DNA from: Phyllobacterium sophorae
GTDB taxonomy: Bacteria > Pseudomonadota > Alphaproteobacteria > Rhizobiales > Rhizobiaceae
DNA length: 64,000 nt
NCBI RefSeq assembly: GCF_003010965.1
Contig: NZ_PGGM01000018.1
Location: forward strand, 62,001 to 126,000
Direction of reading: 5' to 3'
The notes beneath the pieces are model-generated. The model saw only the letters and a program-made list of their open reading frames with translations, was not told the origin of the DNA and searched no databases. Position numbers and translations under genes: made by a program. Of this stretch, positions 16,994 through 25,811 are shown piece by piece (positions within the stretch are counted from its first letter, which is position 1; every line of letters starts with the position of its first letter).

Positions 16994-17384
16994 GCTCCTT
17001 TTCTTTGGCTATCTCGCGAGCTTCTCGTTCCAGCCTGTCGAAACGAGCATCCACGGCACGTTGTTCGGCCAGTCTGTCAGCAATGAATTCATCGACAACA
17101 TTCTCACCGGGTTTTTTAAGCTTCGTTGCTATGGCCTGGACACGTTTAACGGCCATCGTTGCCGAAACCACATGTAATACGCCATCAACGACACGCAGTG
17201 CCACACCCTCACCGGGCGAAAGCTCCATAAGTTTGCGCAGTTCCGCTGGAATGACGAGGCGTCCGCCTTCGCCGACAGTAGCGCTCAACGTCCTGGATGA
17301 TGAGGAGGAGCGAGCGCTAAGGGTCGAATAATCAAACGGCTGCGCTTCCTCTTCAAAACCTTTCGCTTCTTTATCCGAATTCAT
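16971..17384 (-). CDS. vapB: AbrB/SpoVT-type antitoxin of the vapBC pair
   Basis: The 137-residue protein carries a swapped-hairpin AbrB domain in its middle (GEGGRLVIPAELRKLMELSPGE, with VVDGVLHVV). A serine-rich N-terminal extension precedes it, and a charged C-terminal tail that would wrap the toxin follows. It is longer than typical VapB (about 75-90 residues). TGGCA half-sites upstream form its likely autoregulatory operator. Confidence 0.82.
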   Translation of the reverse strand: MNSDKEAKGFEEEAQPFDYSTLSARSSSSSRTLSATVGEGGRLVIPAELRKLMELSPGEGVALRVVDGVLHVVSATMAVKRVQAIATKLKKPGENVVDEFIADRLAEQRAVDARFDRLEREAREIAKEKERGKEPRN

Positions 17385-17418
17385 TTGAAGACCTCATTTC
17401 GAATGACGAAAGCATATT

Positions 17419-17462
17419 TTGCCAATTTATATGACTAATGGCAATTATGCCAAAGTATGGCA
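17419..17462. promoter_or_regulatory. Probable VapBC operator
   Basis: Two inverted repeats of the same half-site lie upstream of vapB: TGCCA-N5-TGGCA at 17448-17462 and TTGCCA-N14-TGGCAA at 17419-17444. The spacing and repetition suit cooperative binding by an AbrB-type antitoxin complex. Confidence 0.6.
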
Positions 17463-17481
17463 TAAATTCACATTTGTGCCA

Positions 17482-18645
17482 TCAAGCACTCTCCGCAAAC
17501 ATCTCCCGTCCGATCAGCATGCGCCGTATTTCGCTCGTCCCCGCGCCGATTTCGTAGAGCTTGGCGTCACGTAAGAGCCGCCCGGTCGGGTAGTCATTGA
17601 TATAACCATTTCCGCCCAGCGCCTGAATCGCTTCAAGCGCGCACCATGTCGCCTTTTCGGCAGCATAGAGGATGCAGCCGGCGGCATCCTTTCGGGTGGT
17701 TTCACCGCGATCACAGGCCGAAGCCACCGCGTAGACATAGGCACGCGATGCGTTCATGGTGGTGTACATGTCGGCAAGCTTGCCCTGCATCAGCTGGAAT
17801 TCGCCAATAGACTGGCCGAATTGCTTGCGCTCATGCACATAGGGAACGACCACGTCGAGGCAGGCGGCCATGATGCCGATTGGTCCGGCGGCAAGCACGA
17901 CGCGCTCGTAATCCAGCCCCGACATCAGGATCTTGACGCCCTTGCCCTCTTCACCAAGGACGTTTTCGAACGGCACCTCGCAGTCCTCGAACACCAGTTC
18001 GCAGGTGTTGGATCCGCGCATGCCGAGCTTGTCGAGCTTTTGCGCCGTCGAGAAACCCTTGAATTCCTTCTCGATCAAAAATGCCGTCATGCCGCGCGAG
18101 CCGAGCGCGGGGTCGGTCTTGGCATAAACGACCAGCGTGCTGGCGTCCGGACCATTGGTGATCCACATCTTGTTGCCGTTGAGAATAAAGCGGTCGTTCT
18201 TCTTGTCGGCACGCAGCTTCATCGACACGACGTCGGAGCCTGCGCCCGGCTCGGACATCGCGAGCGCGCCGACGTGTTCGCCCGCGCACAGCTTCGGCAG
18301 ATATCGTGCCTTCTGCTCATCCGTGCCCCAGCGGTTGATCTGGTTGACGCAGAGATTGGAGTGCGCGCCGTATGAGAGGCCGATTGATGCCGATGCGCGG
18401 GAGATTTCCTCCATCGCCACCGCATGGGCAAGGTAGCCAAGTCCCGAGCCGCCGAAATCCGGGTCTGCGGTCATGCCGAGAAGGCCGAGCGCACCCATCT
18501 CCTGCCACAAATGCATGGGGAATTGGTTATTCTGATCGGTTTGCGCGGCAAGCGGTGCAATCCGATCCTGCGCGAACCGTTGCACGGTATCGCGGAGCGC
18601 TTCGATCTCTTCAGAAAGTCCGAATTTTAGGCCCGACTGATACAT
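17482..18645 (-). CDS. ivd: Isovaleryl-CoA dehydrogenase
   Basis: The 387-residue acyl-CoA dehydrogenase contains [19 protein letters not shown] and [21 protein letters not shown]. It also has [10 protein letters not shown], in which the glutamate sits where isovaleryl-CoA dehydrogenase has its catalytic base. It oxidises isovaleryl-CoA to 3-methylcrotonyl-CoA, the substrate of MccAB encoded downstream. The start at 18645 has GGAGG upstream. A longer frame from 18723 lies inside tetR. Its start overlaps the tetR end by 35 bp. Confidence 0.93.
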   Translation of the reverse strand: MYQSGLKFGLSEEIEALRDTVQRFAQDRIAPLAAQTDQNNQFPMHLWQEMGALGLLGMTADPDFGGSGLGYLAHAVAMEEISRASASIGLSYGAHSNLCVNQINRWGTDEQKARYLPKLCAGEHVGALAMSEPGAGSDVVSMKLRADKKNDRFILNGNKMWITNGPDASTLVVYAKTDPALGSRGMTAFLIEKEFKGFSTAQKLDKLGMRGSNTCELVFEDCEVPFENVLGEEGKGVKILMSGLDYERVVLAAGPIGIMAACLDVVVPYVHERKQFGQSIGEFQLMQGKLADMYTTMNASRAYVYAVASACDRGETTRKDAAGCILYAAEKATWCALEAIQALGGNGYINDYPTGRLLRDAKLYEIGAGTSEIRRMLIGREMFAESA

Positions 18646-19267
18646 TCCGTCCTCCCGTTCTAGTTGTCGCGATGTTCTTGGCGCCAACAAGGCGCAGTCC
18701 CATCTGCACGTATTTTTCTGCAATTTCTGCGACAGTAAGCCTGTCGTCCGCGCGGAACCAGAGATTTACGCCAGTGGTCATTGCGATGATGGCACGCGTT
18801 GTCAGCGCTATGTCATCGATGACGAATTCCCGTGCATCAAGACCATCGTCCAGGATCTCACGCAGCCCGTTCTCGTAGCGCGAGCGCAGTTCGACGATAA
18901 AGGCCCGGTTTTCCGGGCTAAGGCTGCGCAGCTCCATATTGCCGATATGCACGTCATCGCGTCGTTCCACATGGTATCGGATGTGAAACCTGATGAAAGC
19001 GGACAGCCGTTCCAGCGGCGTATGGGCTTTGCGGCTCTCATATTCCCATGCACCAAGCAGGCGATCCATGTGATCGTGCATTAGGGAAAACAGCAGTTCC
19101 TGCTTGTTGGGATAGTAACGGTAAAAGGCGGCGGACTGCACGCCTACCTCATCGGCAAGCTGGCGCATCGTCATTGCTTCATAGCCGATTTTTGCAATCA
19201 GGCGCTTTGCCGCCGCGTCGATTGCGCTGCGTGTTTTTTCACCATCTGATCCTGTCGTGCGTGCCAT
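18611..19267 (-). CDS. TetR-family regulator of the leucine catabolic operon
   Basis: The 218-residue protein starts [13 protein letters not shown] and has the TetR HTH ([23 protein letters not shown] truncated by description to residues about 32-54). A TetR C-terminal ligand domain follows. It is the first gene of the operon tetR-ivd-vapBC-mccB-mccA and overlaps ivd, so it probably controls the operon and itself. I chose 19267 over 19294 because the HTH distance is normal and the upstream sequence holds a palindrome. Confidence 0.85.
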   Translation of the reverse strand: MARTTGSDGEKTRSAIDAAAKRLIAKIGYEAMTMRQLADEVGVQSAAFYRYYPNKQELLFSLMHDHMDRLLGAWEYESRKAHTPLERLSAFIRFHIRYHVERRDDVHIGNMELRSLSPENRAFIVELRSRYENGLREILDDGLDAREFVIDDIALTTRAIIAMTTGVNLWFRADDRLTVAEIAEKYVQMGLRLVGAKNIATTRTGGRNVSVGPKIRTF

Positions 19268-19284
19268 GCCCGGGTTAATAAAAC

Positions 19285-19292
19285 GAACGTTC
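19285..19292. promoter_or_regulatory. Short palindrome upstream of tetR
   Basis: GAACGTTC is a perfect 8-bp palindrome within ACGAACGTTCAAT, 18 bp upstream of the tetR start. It resembles cores of TetR operators (CGAACG/CGTTCG) and may mediate autoregulation. Confidence 0.4.
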
Positions 19293-19351
19293 AATTAATT
19301 CAAGGGGGGCCTTCGCTCATAGACGAAGGTAGGCATGGAAGAGGGGTTTGA

Positions 19352-19915
19352 ATGGATGTAGGATCAAGGAATTACAGCCGTTTCATCATTCATTTCAGAG
19401 TTGATTTCATGAGCGAAAGACGAATTTTCCGCCAGACGATTGCTATATTCGCAGCCGCCTTGCTGCCACTGATGCTGGTTGGTCCAGCCACCGCACTGAG
19501 CATGAAAGAGTGCAGTGTGAAGTACAAAGCGGCGCAGGATGCCGGGCAGGCGGAAGGCGTCTCGTGGAGCGATTTCCGCAAGACGCAATGCACCGTTGCT
19601 GCCCAAGCCCCCACTAGACCCGAGGCCACGGAAAAGCCCGAGGCCACGGAAAAGCCCCAAGCCTCGGAAAAGCAGCCGGAAAAAACAGCAAAGAAGGCCG
19701 AACCTGCGACAACACCTGTGTCCGGAAAGACGACTTTTCCATCGTCGATCGCCGCAAAATTCTCGGCCGAGAAACCTGCCAAAGCCCGCATGCACACCTG
19801 TCTTGAGCAATATCGCACCAACAAGGTCGGCGGTACGCTTGGCGGTATGCGCTGGATCGAGAAGGGCGGCGGTTACTACAAGCTTTGCAATGACAAATTG
19901 AAGGGTGACGGCTGA
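19352..19915 (+). CDS. Secreted protein with PEATEK repeats
   Basis: The frame encodes 187 residues. A hydrophobic signal segment (IAIFAAALLPLMLVGPATA) is followed by a small Cys-containing unit (MKECSVKYKAAQDAG). A low-complexity linker with three PEATEK-type hexapeptides comes next, then a second unit (CLEQYRTNKVGGTLGGMRW). The hexapeptides are coded by an 18-bp tandem repeat at 19619-19672. GAGGGG lies 5 bp before the ATG at 19352. An internal ATG at 19409 gives a more ordinary signal peptide but has a weak ribosome binding site. No function is known. Confidence 0.7.
   Translation: MDVGSRNYSRFIIHFRVDFMSERRIFRQTIAIFAAALLPLMLVGPATALSMKECSVKYKAAQDAGQAEGVSWSDFRKTQCTVAAQAPTRPEATEKPEATEKPQASEKQPEKTAKKAEPATTPVSGKTTFPSSIAAKFSAEKPAKARMHTCLEQYRTNKVGGTLGGMRWIEKGGGYYKLCNDKLKGDG
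19619..19672 (+). repeat. 18-bp tandem repeat, three copies
   Basis: Two identical copies (19619-19636 and 19637-19654) and one diverged copy (19655-19672) encode PEATEK, PEATEK and PQASEK in frame. It is a probable length-variable linker. Confidence 0.8.
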
Positions 19916-19929
19916 GGAGCCCTCTGGCT

Positions 19930-20595
19930 ATGGCTCAAAAGCTCACGCGGGTACAAAGCTTGAAATCGGGTGATGGTGATGGCACATTCGATGCCATGGA
20001 ACACAGGGTCGCATTCCTGGAAAAATCGTTTGAGAAGATGGATGGCAAGCTTGACATCCTCGTCCGGGAATTTTCGCGCTTTAGAGAGGATGTTTCGAAA
20101 GAATTTTCCCAGTCGCGCCTGGAGTTTGCCCAGTTGAGGGCCGACGTTTCCAGCGAGTTTTCGCAAGTAAGAATGGAAACATCCAAGCTGGGAACTGACG
20201 TTGCCAACGACATCTCGAAGCTGAGAGCTGACGTCTCCAATGACATCTCGAAACTGAGAATGGATGTTTCCAATAACATTTCGAAGCTGAGAACGGACGT
20301 TTCCGACGATATCTCGAAGCTGAGAATGGACGTGTCCGAGAATACTACAAAATTGAGAGAGGACGTTTCATTTTTGAAGGGCCAGATCGAGCGAACAGCA
20401 ACAGCGGAAGCGTTGGGTCGCCTTGCAGGTCAAGTTAGCACGCTTCCCTCGGGCGAATCTTTTGGCGAACTCAAAGGCCGCGTGCAGAGCCTGCCGACGA
20501 CAGCAAAGCTTGCCAGCCTTCTGGCTATCGCCGTCGGGGTGATTGCGATCATCAACAAATGGCCTGGTGTCGTCGGAGTGATCTTCGGCTGGTAA
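19930..20595 (+). CDS. Hendecad-repeat coiled-coil membrane protein
   Basis: The 221-residue protein has a long central coiled coil (about residues 22-150) built of 11-residue units of the form DISKLR(A/M/T)DVSN, four of them nearly identical. One C-terminal hydrophobic helix (LASLLAIAVGVIAII) makes it a likely tail-anchored protein with the coil in the cytoplasm or periplasm. The repeat unit is 33 bp in DNA. No family is assigned with confidence. It starts 14 bp after the preceding gene, so they may be co-transcribed. Confidence 0.72.
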   Translation: MAQKLTRVQSLKSGDGDGTFDAMEHRVAFLEKSFEKMDGKLDILVREFSRFREDVSKEFSQSRLEFAQLRADVSSEFSQVRMETSKLGTDVANDISKLRADVSNDISKLRMDVSNNISKLRTDVSDDISKLRMDVSENTTKLREDVSFLKGQIERTATAEALGRLAGQVSTLPSGESFGELKGRVQSLPTTAKLASLLAIAVGVIAIINKWPGVVGVIFGW

Positions 20596-20601
20596 CGCCG
20601 A

Positions 20602-20979
20602 TCATGCCTGTTTCCTGAAATCCAGCGCTCGAAACGCTGTCGCAGCCACGACGACCCATCCGAGAATGAGCAGTGATCCGCCGAGCGGTGCGGCGAAAGC
20701 GAACAGCCGGTCGCCGGCATAATCGCGCGACGCCAGATCGCCGATGAAGAACAGCAAGCCGAGCACGAGAACAAGCCCGCCAAAATGCGCGGCCCGGTTG
20801 ATCCTGGCCAGGATCGACAGCGCCAGAAAAGCCGGGGCGTGGATGAAGAGGATCGGCGCGATCGTGGCCATATGACCATCCGGGCTGTGGGCAGCTGCCG
20901 CATAGGCTGCGATGCCGGCCGCCCCGAACAGACCGCCGAAGCCGGCGAAAACGCGATTAATCTCCAAATTGATCTCCAT
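20602..20979 (-). CDS. DUF423 small membrane protein
   Basis: The 125-residue product has four predicted transmembrane helices and the DUF423 (YgdD-like) pattern, with an early GGLFGAAGIAAYA segment. These inner-membrane proteins are widespread but functionally uncharacterised. It starts 9 bp downstream of the aminotransferase stop, so the two are probably co-transcribed. Confidence 0.78.
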   Translation of the reverse strand: MEINLEINRVFAGFGGLFGAAGIAAYAAAAHSPDGHMATIAPILFIHAPAFLALSILARINRAAHFGGLVLVLGLLFFIGDLASRDYAGDRLFAFAAPLGGSLLILGWVVVAATAFRALDFRKQA

Positions 20980-20988
20980 AGGATGTGC

Positions 20989-22089
20989 CTACTTCACGGC
21001 GGCGAGCGCTTGCGGAAGCTGCTGTTCGAAATAATCGAGTTCATCATCCAGACCGACGCTGACCCGGATACAGCGATCCAGCACCGGCGCCATCGGCTTG
21101 CGCACGAAGACATCCCGGTCAATCAGGGCATTGAGCACGGCCAGGGCGTATGGCCCGTCGCGCCCGCAATCGATCGTGACAAAGTTGGTGGCGGATGGGA
21201 TAGCCTGGAGACCGTTGCCGGCGGCGATCTGCGCGATACGCTCGCGACCGGCGATAATCCGGGCAATAACATGCTTCAGGTAAGCCTGATCCTTGAGCGC
21301 TGCCAGCGCTGCAATTTGCGTCAGCTTGTTCATGCCGAAATGATTGCGGATCTTGTCGAAGGCGCCGATCTGCTTTTCTGCGCCGATGGCATAGCCGCAG
21401 CGCATTCCGGCGAGCCCGTAGGCTTTGGAAAAAGTGCGCATGCGCAAAACGTTGGACCGTGAAATATCCACCGGCGGCAGGGCCGACCCTGGCGCGGTTT
21501 CGCCATAGGCCTCGTCGAGAATGAGCATGGTGCTCGCGGGCAGCGCATCGATAAAGCGCTCGATCTCCGCCGCCTCCCACCATGTCCCCATCGGATTGTC
21601 CGGATTGGAGAAGTAGACAAGCGGCGCCTGTTCGCGTTTCACCGCCGCGAGCAGGCCTTCGAGGTCTTCGCGGTCGTCGCGGTAGGGCACCGTCACCAGC
21701 CGCCCGCCAAACCCTGCAACGTGAAAATTGAAGGTGGGATAAGCGCCGAGAGAGGTGACGACCGGCGTGCCCTCTTGCACATATTGGCGCACGGCGAGCC
21801 CGAGCAGTGTGTCGACACCTTCGCCAACAATGACATTGGTAGGCGCAATGCCGAGATGCGCGGCCAGTGCCCGCTTCAGATCGAAGTTCTCCGGATCGGC
21901 ATATTTCCAGGCTTCGGCAGCGCTTTCCTGTATGGCGGCGATAACCGAGGGTGCCGGGCCGAAGCCGTTTTCATTGGCGCCAAGTCTTGCGCGGAAGGGC
22001 CGGTTTCGCTTGCGCTCCAGCGCTTCGGGTCCGACAAAGGGTACGGTCGAGGGCAGGGAGTCGATCAGGGGAGTCAATTGCGGTTCCAT
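20989..22089 (-). CDS. Class I/II PLP aminotransferase, histidinol-phosphate aminotransferase-like
   Basis: The 366-residue protein has the fold type I pattern of HisC-like enzymes: ARLGANENGFGPAPSV, FSNPDNPMGTWW, ILDEAYGE, and MRTFSKAYGLAGMRCGY, whose lysine binds PLP. It could make histidinol phosphate or act on phenylalanine or tyrosine. No his genes lie nearby, so a non-histidine role is possible. The start at 22089 begins at the conserved MEPQLTPLI region. A longer open frame upstream lacks homology. Confidence 0.82.
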   Translation of the reverse strand: MEPQLTPLIDSLPSTVPFVGPEALERKRNRPFRARLGANENGFGPAPSVIAAIQESAAEAWKYADPENFDLKRALAAHLGIAPTNVIVGEGVDTLLGLAVRQYVQEGTPVVTSLGAYPTFNFHVAGFGGRLVTVPYRDDREDLEGLLAAVKREQAPLVYFSNPDNPMGTWWEAAEIERFIDALPASTMLILDEAYGETAPGSALPPVDISRSNVLRMRTFSKAYGLAGMRCGYAIGAEKQIGAFDKIRNHFGMNKLTQIAALAALKDQAYLKHVIARIIAGRERIAQIAAGNGLQAIPSATNFVTIDCGRDGPYALAVLNALIDRDVFVRKPMAPVLDRCIRVSVGLDDELDYFEQQLPQALAAVK

Positions 22090-22139
22090 CTGCCCAGCGA
22101 TATCAGTTTTTGCGCCTATGAAAAGCAAAACTTCGGTCT

Positions 22140-22994
22140 CTATTTTGCCGATGCCGGATTGAGTTTCCCGCTTTCCCGCTTTGTCATGGATTTTATGCCA
22201 ATCCACAATGCCGGAGCCAAAGCCACGCCCAGGACCCACCACATTGGCCGTAACGAATAGCTGAACGAGAGATTGGCGAAAAGCACGCGCGCCGGCGGGA
22301 TTTTGGTTGCCAGCGCAAACCACGCATATTCGATGAGCGCCGTGCCCAGCGCCGCAAGGATGGCAATGCCGATCAGCGCCCAAACCGATGTGAGCTTGAA
22401 ATCGCGCGCATGCGCCGAACGGTAGAGCAGCAGCGTTACAAGGAACCCTGCCATCAGCGTCGCCTCGGTCACGTCCGCCTTGGACTGCATGAAGAAGTGC
22501 AGGACGCCGAGCGCAGCCAGCGGATAGGCGAGCCTGTGCAGTCTGTTCCAGTTCTTGCCCATGCGGCGGATCATGGCGTCGGTCGATGTCGCGCCGAGCG
22601 CCGCCAGACCCAGCAGTGTGATGAAGCCGATCAGCAGATAGACGCGCAGCCATATCTCGCTGACGACACGCCACAGGTTGAAATTCTGGTCAACGATATA
22701 GAGCGAGAAATGCAGCGCGGCATAGGCAAGCGCTGTCAGGCCGAGAATACGCCGGATCAGGACAAGCTTTGACCAGCGTGTAATGTTGCGAAGCGGGGTC
22801 ACGGCCAGTGAAATCAGGAAGAAACGAATCGCCCAGTCACCGGTTTCATGGATTGCCTGTGTGATCGGTCGCGGTCCAAGAATATTGGACTTGTAGCCCG
22901 CGACGATCATCAACAGCGGTATGAATGCTGCGATGAGAGCCGCAACCTTCATGGCTGACAATTTGCCGGCGCGGTCGTTCCACGGATACTTCAT
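22140..22994 (-). CDS. msrQ: MsrQ, heme-binding membrane subunit of methionine sulfoxide reductase
   Basis: The protein (284 residues from ATG 22994, or one more from GTG 22997) has about six helices of the ferric-reductase-like YedZ/MsrQ family. Candidate heme-ligand histidines lie in ALHFSLYIV, LHRLAYPLAALGVLHFF and nearby. MsrQ passes quinol electrons to the periplasmic molybdoenzyme MsrP, which repairs methionine sulfoxide. The msrP gene is not adjacent here, whereas the two often form an operon. Confidence 0.87.
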   Translation of the reverse strand: MKYPWNDRAGKLSAMKVAALIAAFIPLLMIVAGYKSNILGPRPITQAIHETGDWAIRFFLISLAVTPLRNITRWSKLVLIRRILGLTALAYAALHFSLYIVDQNFNLWRVVSEIWLRVYLLIGFITLLGLAALGATSTDAMIRRMGKNWNRLHRLAYPLAALGVLHFFMQSKADVTEATLMAGFLVTLLLYRSAHARDFKLTSVWALIGIAILAALGTALIEYAWFALATKIPPARVLFANLSFSYSLRPMWWVLGVALAPALWIGIKSMTKRESGKLNPASAK

Positions 22995-23199
22995 CACATC
23001 ACTCGTTTGTCCTGCTCATACAGCACCTTACGGACACAGCTGGCCGCTGCTTTCAACACAACAAGCTGTGAAATCGCGTGTTTTCGTGTGTCAGCCCGCC
23101 GTATAATGTGCGTTTTGCCTGCTCTTTTGCCCGGAACCAATCGTCTGCCACCGGGTTTCGCTTCCATTGGGGACGCAATAGAAGCAACAGAGAGGCAAG

Positions 23200-23709
23200 A
23201 TGATGAATAAGGTTCTCACACTGACCGCGGCAGCGTTTATCGCCACTTCCGGGCTGGCGTTCGCGCAGGATAGCGTCGTTATCGAAGTACCTCAAAGTGC
23301 CAGGGATTATGTTATCGCGCACCCCGCTGATCCGGTCGTGATTGAAGACGAACTATCGCAGGGCTATGTCGTTCCGCAGAACATAGTGGTTCGGCCGATT
23401 CCAGAAAGCCCGGGCTATGGCTATATCTACGTGGATGGCCGTCCCGTGATCGTGTCCATGCAGAATCGCCGGGTCGTTTATCTTACGGATACTTACGGAG
23501 ATGTACCGGGCGAGGTGATTACTTACGTGGAACGGAATCCCGTCGATACGATCATAATCGATGGTCCTGTTGCTACCGGAACAGTGATCCCCGAGAACGT
23601 GCCTCTGGTCGCTGTTCCCGATCAGCCCCGTTATTCCTATGTCTATGTCGACGATGGCCGGCCTGCGCTGGTCGACAATGGAACACGCCGGGTTGTCTGG
23701 GTCCGTTAG
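23200..23709 (+). CDS. DUF1236 periplasmic protein
   Basis: The 169-residue product has a signal peptide (NKVLTLTAAAFIATSGLAFA) and two DUF1236-type repeats. One ends YGYIYVDGRPVIVSMQNRRVVYL and the other YSYVYVDDGRPALVDNGTRRVVWV (both given here only by their ends, about residues 80-102 and 145-168). Such proteins are common in Hyphomicrobiales envelopes, with no proven function. The start follows GAGGCAAG. Confidence 0.8.
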   Translation: MMNKVLTLTAAAFIATSGLAFAQDSVVIEVPQSARDYVIAHPADPVVIEDELSQGYVVPQNIVVRPIPESPGYGYIYVDGRPVIVSMQNRRVVYLTDTYGDVPGEVITYVERNPVDTIIIDGPVATGTVIPENVPLVAVPDQPRYSYVYVDDGRPALVDNGTRRVVWVR

Positions 23710-23759
23710 GTATCCATGAGTGGAAATTGACCGCCCAAGGGCGGTCGATTTCGCCGCGT

Positions 23760-24155
23760 TCAGCTTCGGACAACAGCCGTTGCCTCGATTTCGACCAGTG
23801 CACGATCTTCCAGCAGAGCCACGACCTGCACCAGCGTCATTGCCGGATAGTGGCGGCCAAATACACGGCGGTAGGCTTCACCCAGCCGCCTTTGCTCGGC
23901 GACATAAGTCTTCTTGTCAGTGATATACCAGGTCAAGCGCACGATATCGGCCGGCTCGGCGCCGGCACTCGCCAGCACATCGGTGATATTGCGCATGGCT
24001 TGTTCGGCCTGTTCGACAAAATCATCCGTTTCGAATTGCTGATCCTTGGTCCAGCCGATCTGGCCGCCGACGAACAGCGTCTTGCCTTCGCCGATCACGC
24101 CGTTCGAGTAACCCTTCGCCGCTGGCCATCCCTGCGGCTGCACAATCTCTACCAT
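23760..24155 (-). CDS. Rid-family (YjgF/UK114) protein of the aromatic cluster
   Basis: The 131-residue protein has the Rid fold: LFVGGQIGWTKDQQ, AMRNITDVLASAGAEPADIVR and ALVEIEATAVV. RidA enzymes hydrolyse enamines and imines using an arginine just before the last strands. Here that segment reads YPAMTLVQVVALLEDR, with methionine at the arginine position, so it is not a canonical RidA. It is the last gene of the cluster, 25 bp after the ligase. Deamination of an enamine intermediate of 2-aminobenzoyl-CoA metabolism is an attractive inference. Some 2-aminomuconate deaminases also belong to this superfamily. Confidence 0.85.
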   Translation of the reverse strand: MVEIVQPQGWPAAKGYSNGVIGEGKTLFVGGQIGWTKDQQFETDDFVEQAEQAMRNITDVLASAGAEPADIVRLTWYITDKKTYVAEQRRLGEAYRRVFGRHYPAMTLVQVVALLEDRALVEIEATAVVRS

Positions 24156-24180
24156 GCTGTTTTTCCTGCCTTCGTAGTCT

Positions 24181-25809
24181 CTAATGCTGGTTGGCGCGTC
24201 GCAATTGGAAACGCTGTATCTTTCCTGTTGCCGTCTTCGGCAGAGCGTCGACGAATTTGATCGAGCGCGGATATTTGTACGGCGCGATCACCTGTTTGAC
24301 GTGATCTTGCAACCGCTTGACCGTTGCCTCGTCGGCCGCAATACCGGCGCAGAGCACGATATGCGCCTGAACGATCTGGCCGCGGGCGTCGTCGGGCGCG
24401 CCGATCACCGCACATTCGCTTACCTCCGGATGCGCCAGCAAAGCTGCTTCGACCTCGGGGCCGGCAATGTTGTACCCCGACGAAATGATCATGTCGTCGG
24501 AACGCGCGGCGAAATGGAAATAGCCAGCCTCATCCTGGACAAACGTGTCCCCGGTCAGGTTCCATCCGTCGCGAACATATTTCTTCTGGCGCTCATCCGC
24601 CATGTAGCGGCAACCGGTCGGCCCACGCACGGCAAGCTTGCCGATCTCGCCGCGCGGCACTTCGCGCATGTCGTCATCGACGACAATCGCTTCATAACCG
24701 GTAACCGGTTTGCCGGTTCGTCCGGGGCCGGAATCGTCAAGCCGGTTGCTGATGAAGATGTGCAGCATTTCCGTCGAACCAATGCCGTCGAGCAGCGGTT
24801 TCCCGGTCTTCGCCATCCAGGCTTCATAGATGGGGGCTGGCAGCGTCTCCCCCGCCGAGACGGCAACGCGCAGAGATGAAAGATCCGCGCCCTCATTCAT
24901 CGCTTGCAGCATGACACGATAGGCTGTCGGTGCGGTAAAGCTGACCGTTGCCTTATAAGTCTCGATGATTTCGATCATCTTCGGCGGCGTCGCCTGTTCG
25001 AGCAGAGTGGCCGCTGCCCCGAACCGCAGCGGAAAGATCGCGAGACCGCCGAGCCCGAAGGTGAAGGCGAGGGGCGGCGAGCCAACGAAAATATCGTCCG
25101 GCTGCACGTTCAATACCTCCTTGGCATAGGCGTCGGCAATCATCAGCAGATCGCGATGGAAATGCATGGTGGCCTTGGGTTCGCCTGTGGTGCCGGAGGT
25201 AAATCCGAGCAGCGCAACATCATCGCGGCCGGTTTTGACCGCCTCGAAACGCACGGGTTTGTCGAGCGCGATCCGGTCGAGTTCCGCATCGTGGTTGGCT
25301 GTGCCGTCGAAGCCGACGACGCGTTTCAGGAACCGGCTTTCCTTGGCGCACGCCACCATGTCTTCCATGATCCGCGTATCGCAGAGCGCGAGACTGACTT
25401 CGGCTTTGTCGACGATCTGGGCAAGTTCGCCGGCGCGCAACATTGGCATGGTATTGACCACCACGGCGCCAACCTTCGTCGCCGCCAGCCAGCAGGCAAC
25501 CATCGCAGGATTGTTGGCGGATCGGATCAGGATGCGGTTGCCGGGTTCGACGCCGTAGTGCTCGATCAACGCGTGGGCGATACGGTTGGTCCAGTCCGTC
25601 AGCTCCTTGTAGGTGCGGCGGCGGCCGTTGCCGATCAGTGCCGTGTTATCACCGAAACCCTTGTTGACCATGCCATCGGTCAACTCCACGGCAGCGTTCA
25701 ACCATTCCGGGTACTGGAAATTATCCATCAGAAATTCGGGCCAGTCTTCGGCCGGCGGAAGATTATCCCTGGTGAAGTGATCCGTATGCGCTGTCGGTCC
25801 CAATGTCAT
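24181..25809 (-). CDS. Aryl-CoA ligase, probable 2-aminobenzoate-CoA ligase
   Basis: The 542-residue protein is an acyl-adenylate-forming ligase with LLGFTSGTTGEPKATMH (the phosphate-binding loop), DGIGSTEMLHIF and SGYNIAGPEVE. The C-terminal catalytic lysine is in PKTATGKIQRF. It groups by motif with benzoate-CoA ligases and activates an aromatic acid with ATP and CoA. Linkage to the monooxygenase/reductase gene at 29044 points to 2-aminobenzoate as substrate. Salicylate or another ortho-substituted benzoate cannot be excluded. It starts 2 bp after the acyl-CoA dehydrogenase stop. Confidence 0.85.
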   Translation of the reverse strand: MTLGPTAHTDHFTRDNLPPAEDWPEFLMDNFQYPEWLNAAVELTDGMVNKGFGDNTALIGNGRRRTYKELTDWTNRIAHALIEHYGVEPGNRILIRSANNPAMVACWLAATKVGAVVVNTMPMLRAGELAQIVDKAEVSLALCDTRIMEDMVACAKESRFLKRVVGFDGTANHDAELDRIALDKPVRFEAVKTGRDDVALLGFTSGTTGEPKATMHFHRDLLMIADAYAKEVLNVQPDDIFVGSPPLAFTFGLGGLAIFPLRFGAAATLLEQATPPKMIEIIETYKATVSFTAPTAYRVMLQAMNEGADLSSLRVAVSAGETLPAPIYEAWMAKTGKPLLDGIGSTEMLHIFISNRLDDSGPGRTGKPVTGYEAIVVDDDMREVPRGEIGKLAVRGPTGCRYMADERQKKYVRDGWNLTGDTFVQDEAGYFHFAARSDDMIISSGYNIAGPEVEAALLAHPEVSECAVIGAPDDARGQIVQAHIVLCAGIAADEATVKRLQDHVKQVIAPYKYPRSIKFVDALPKTATGKIQRFQLRRANQH

Positions 25810-25811
25810 GT

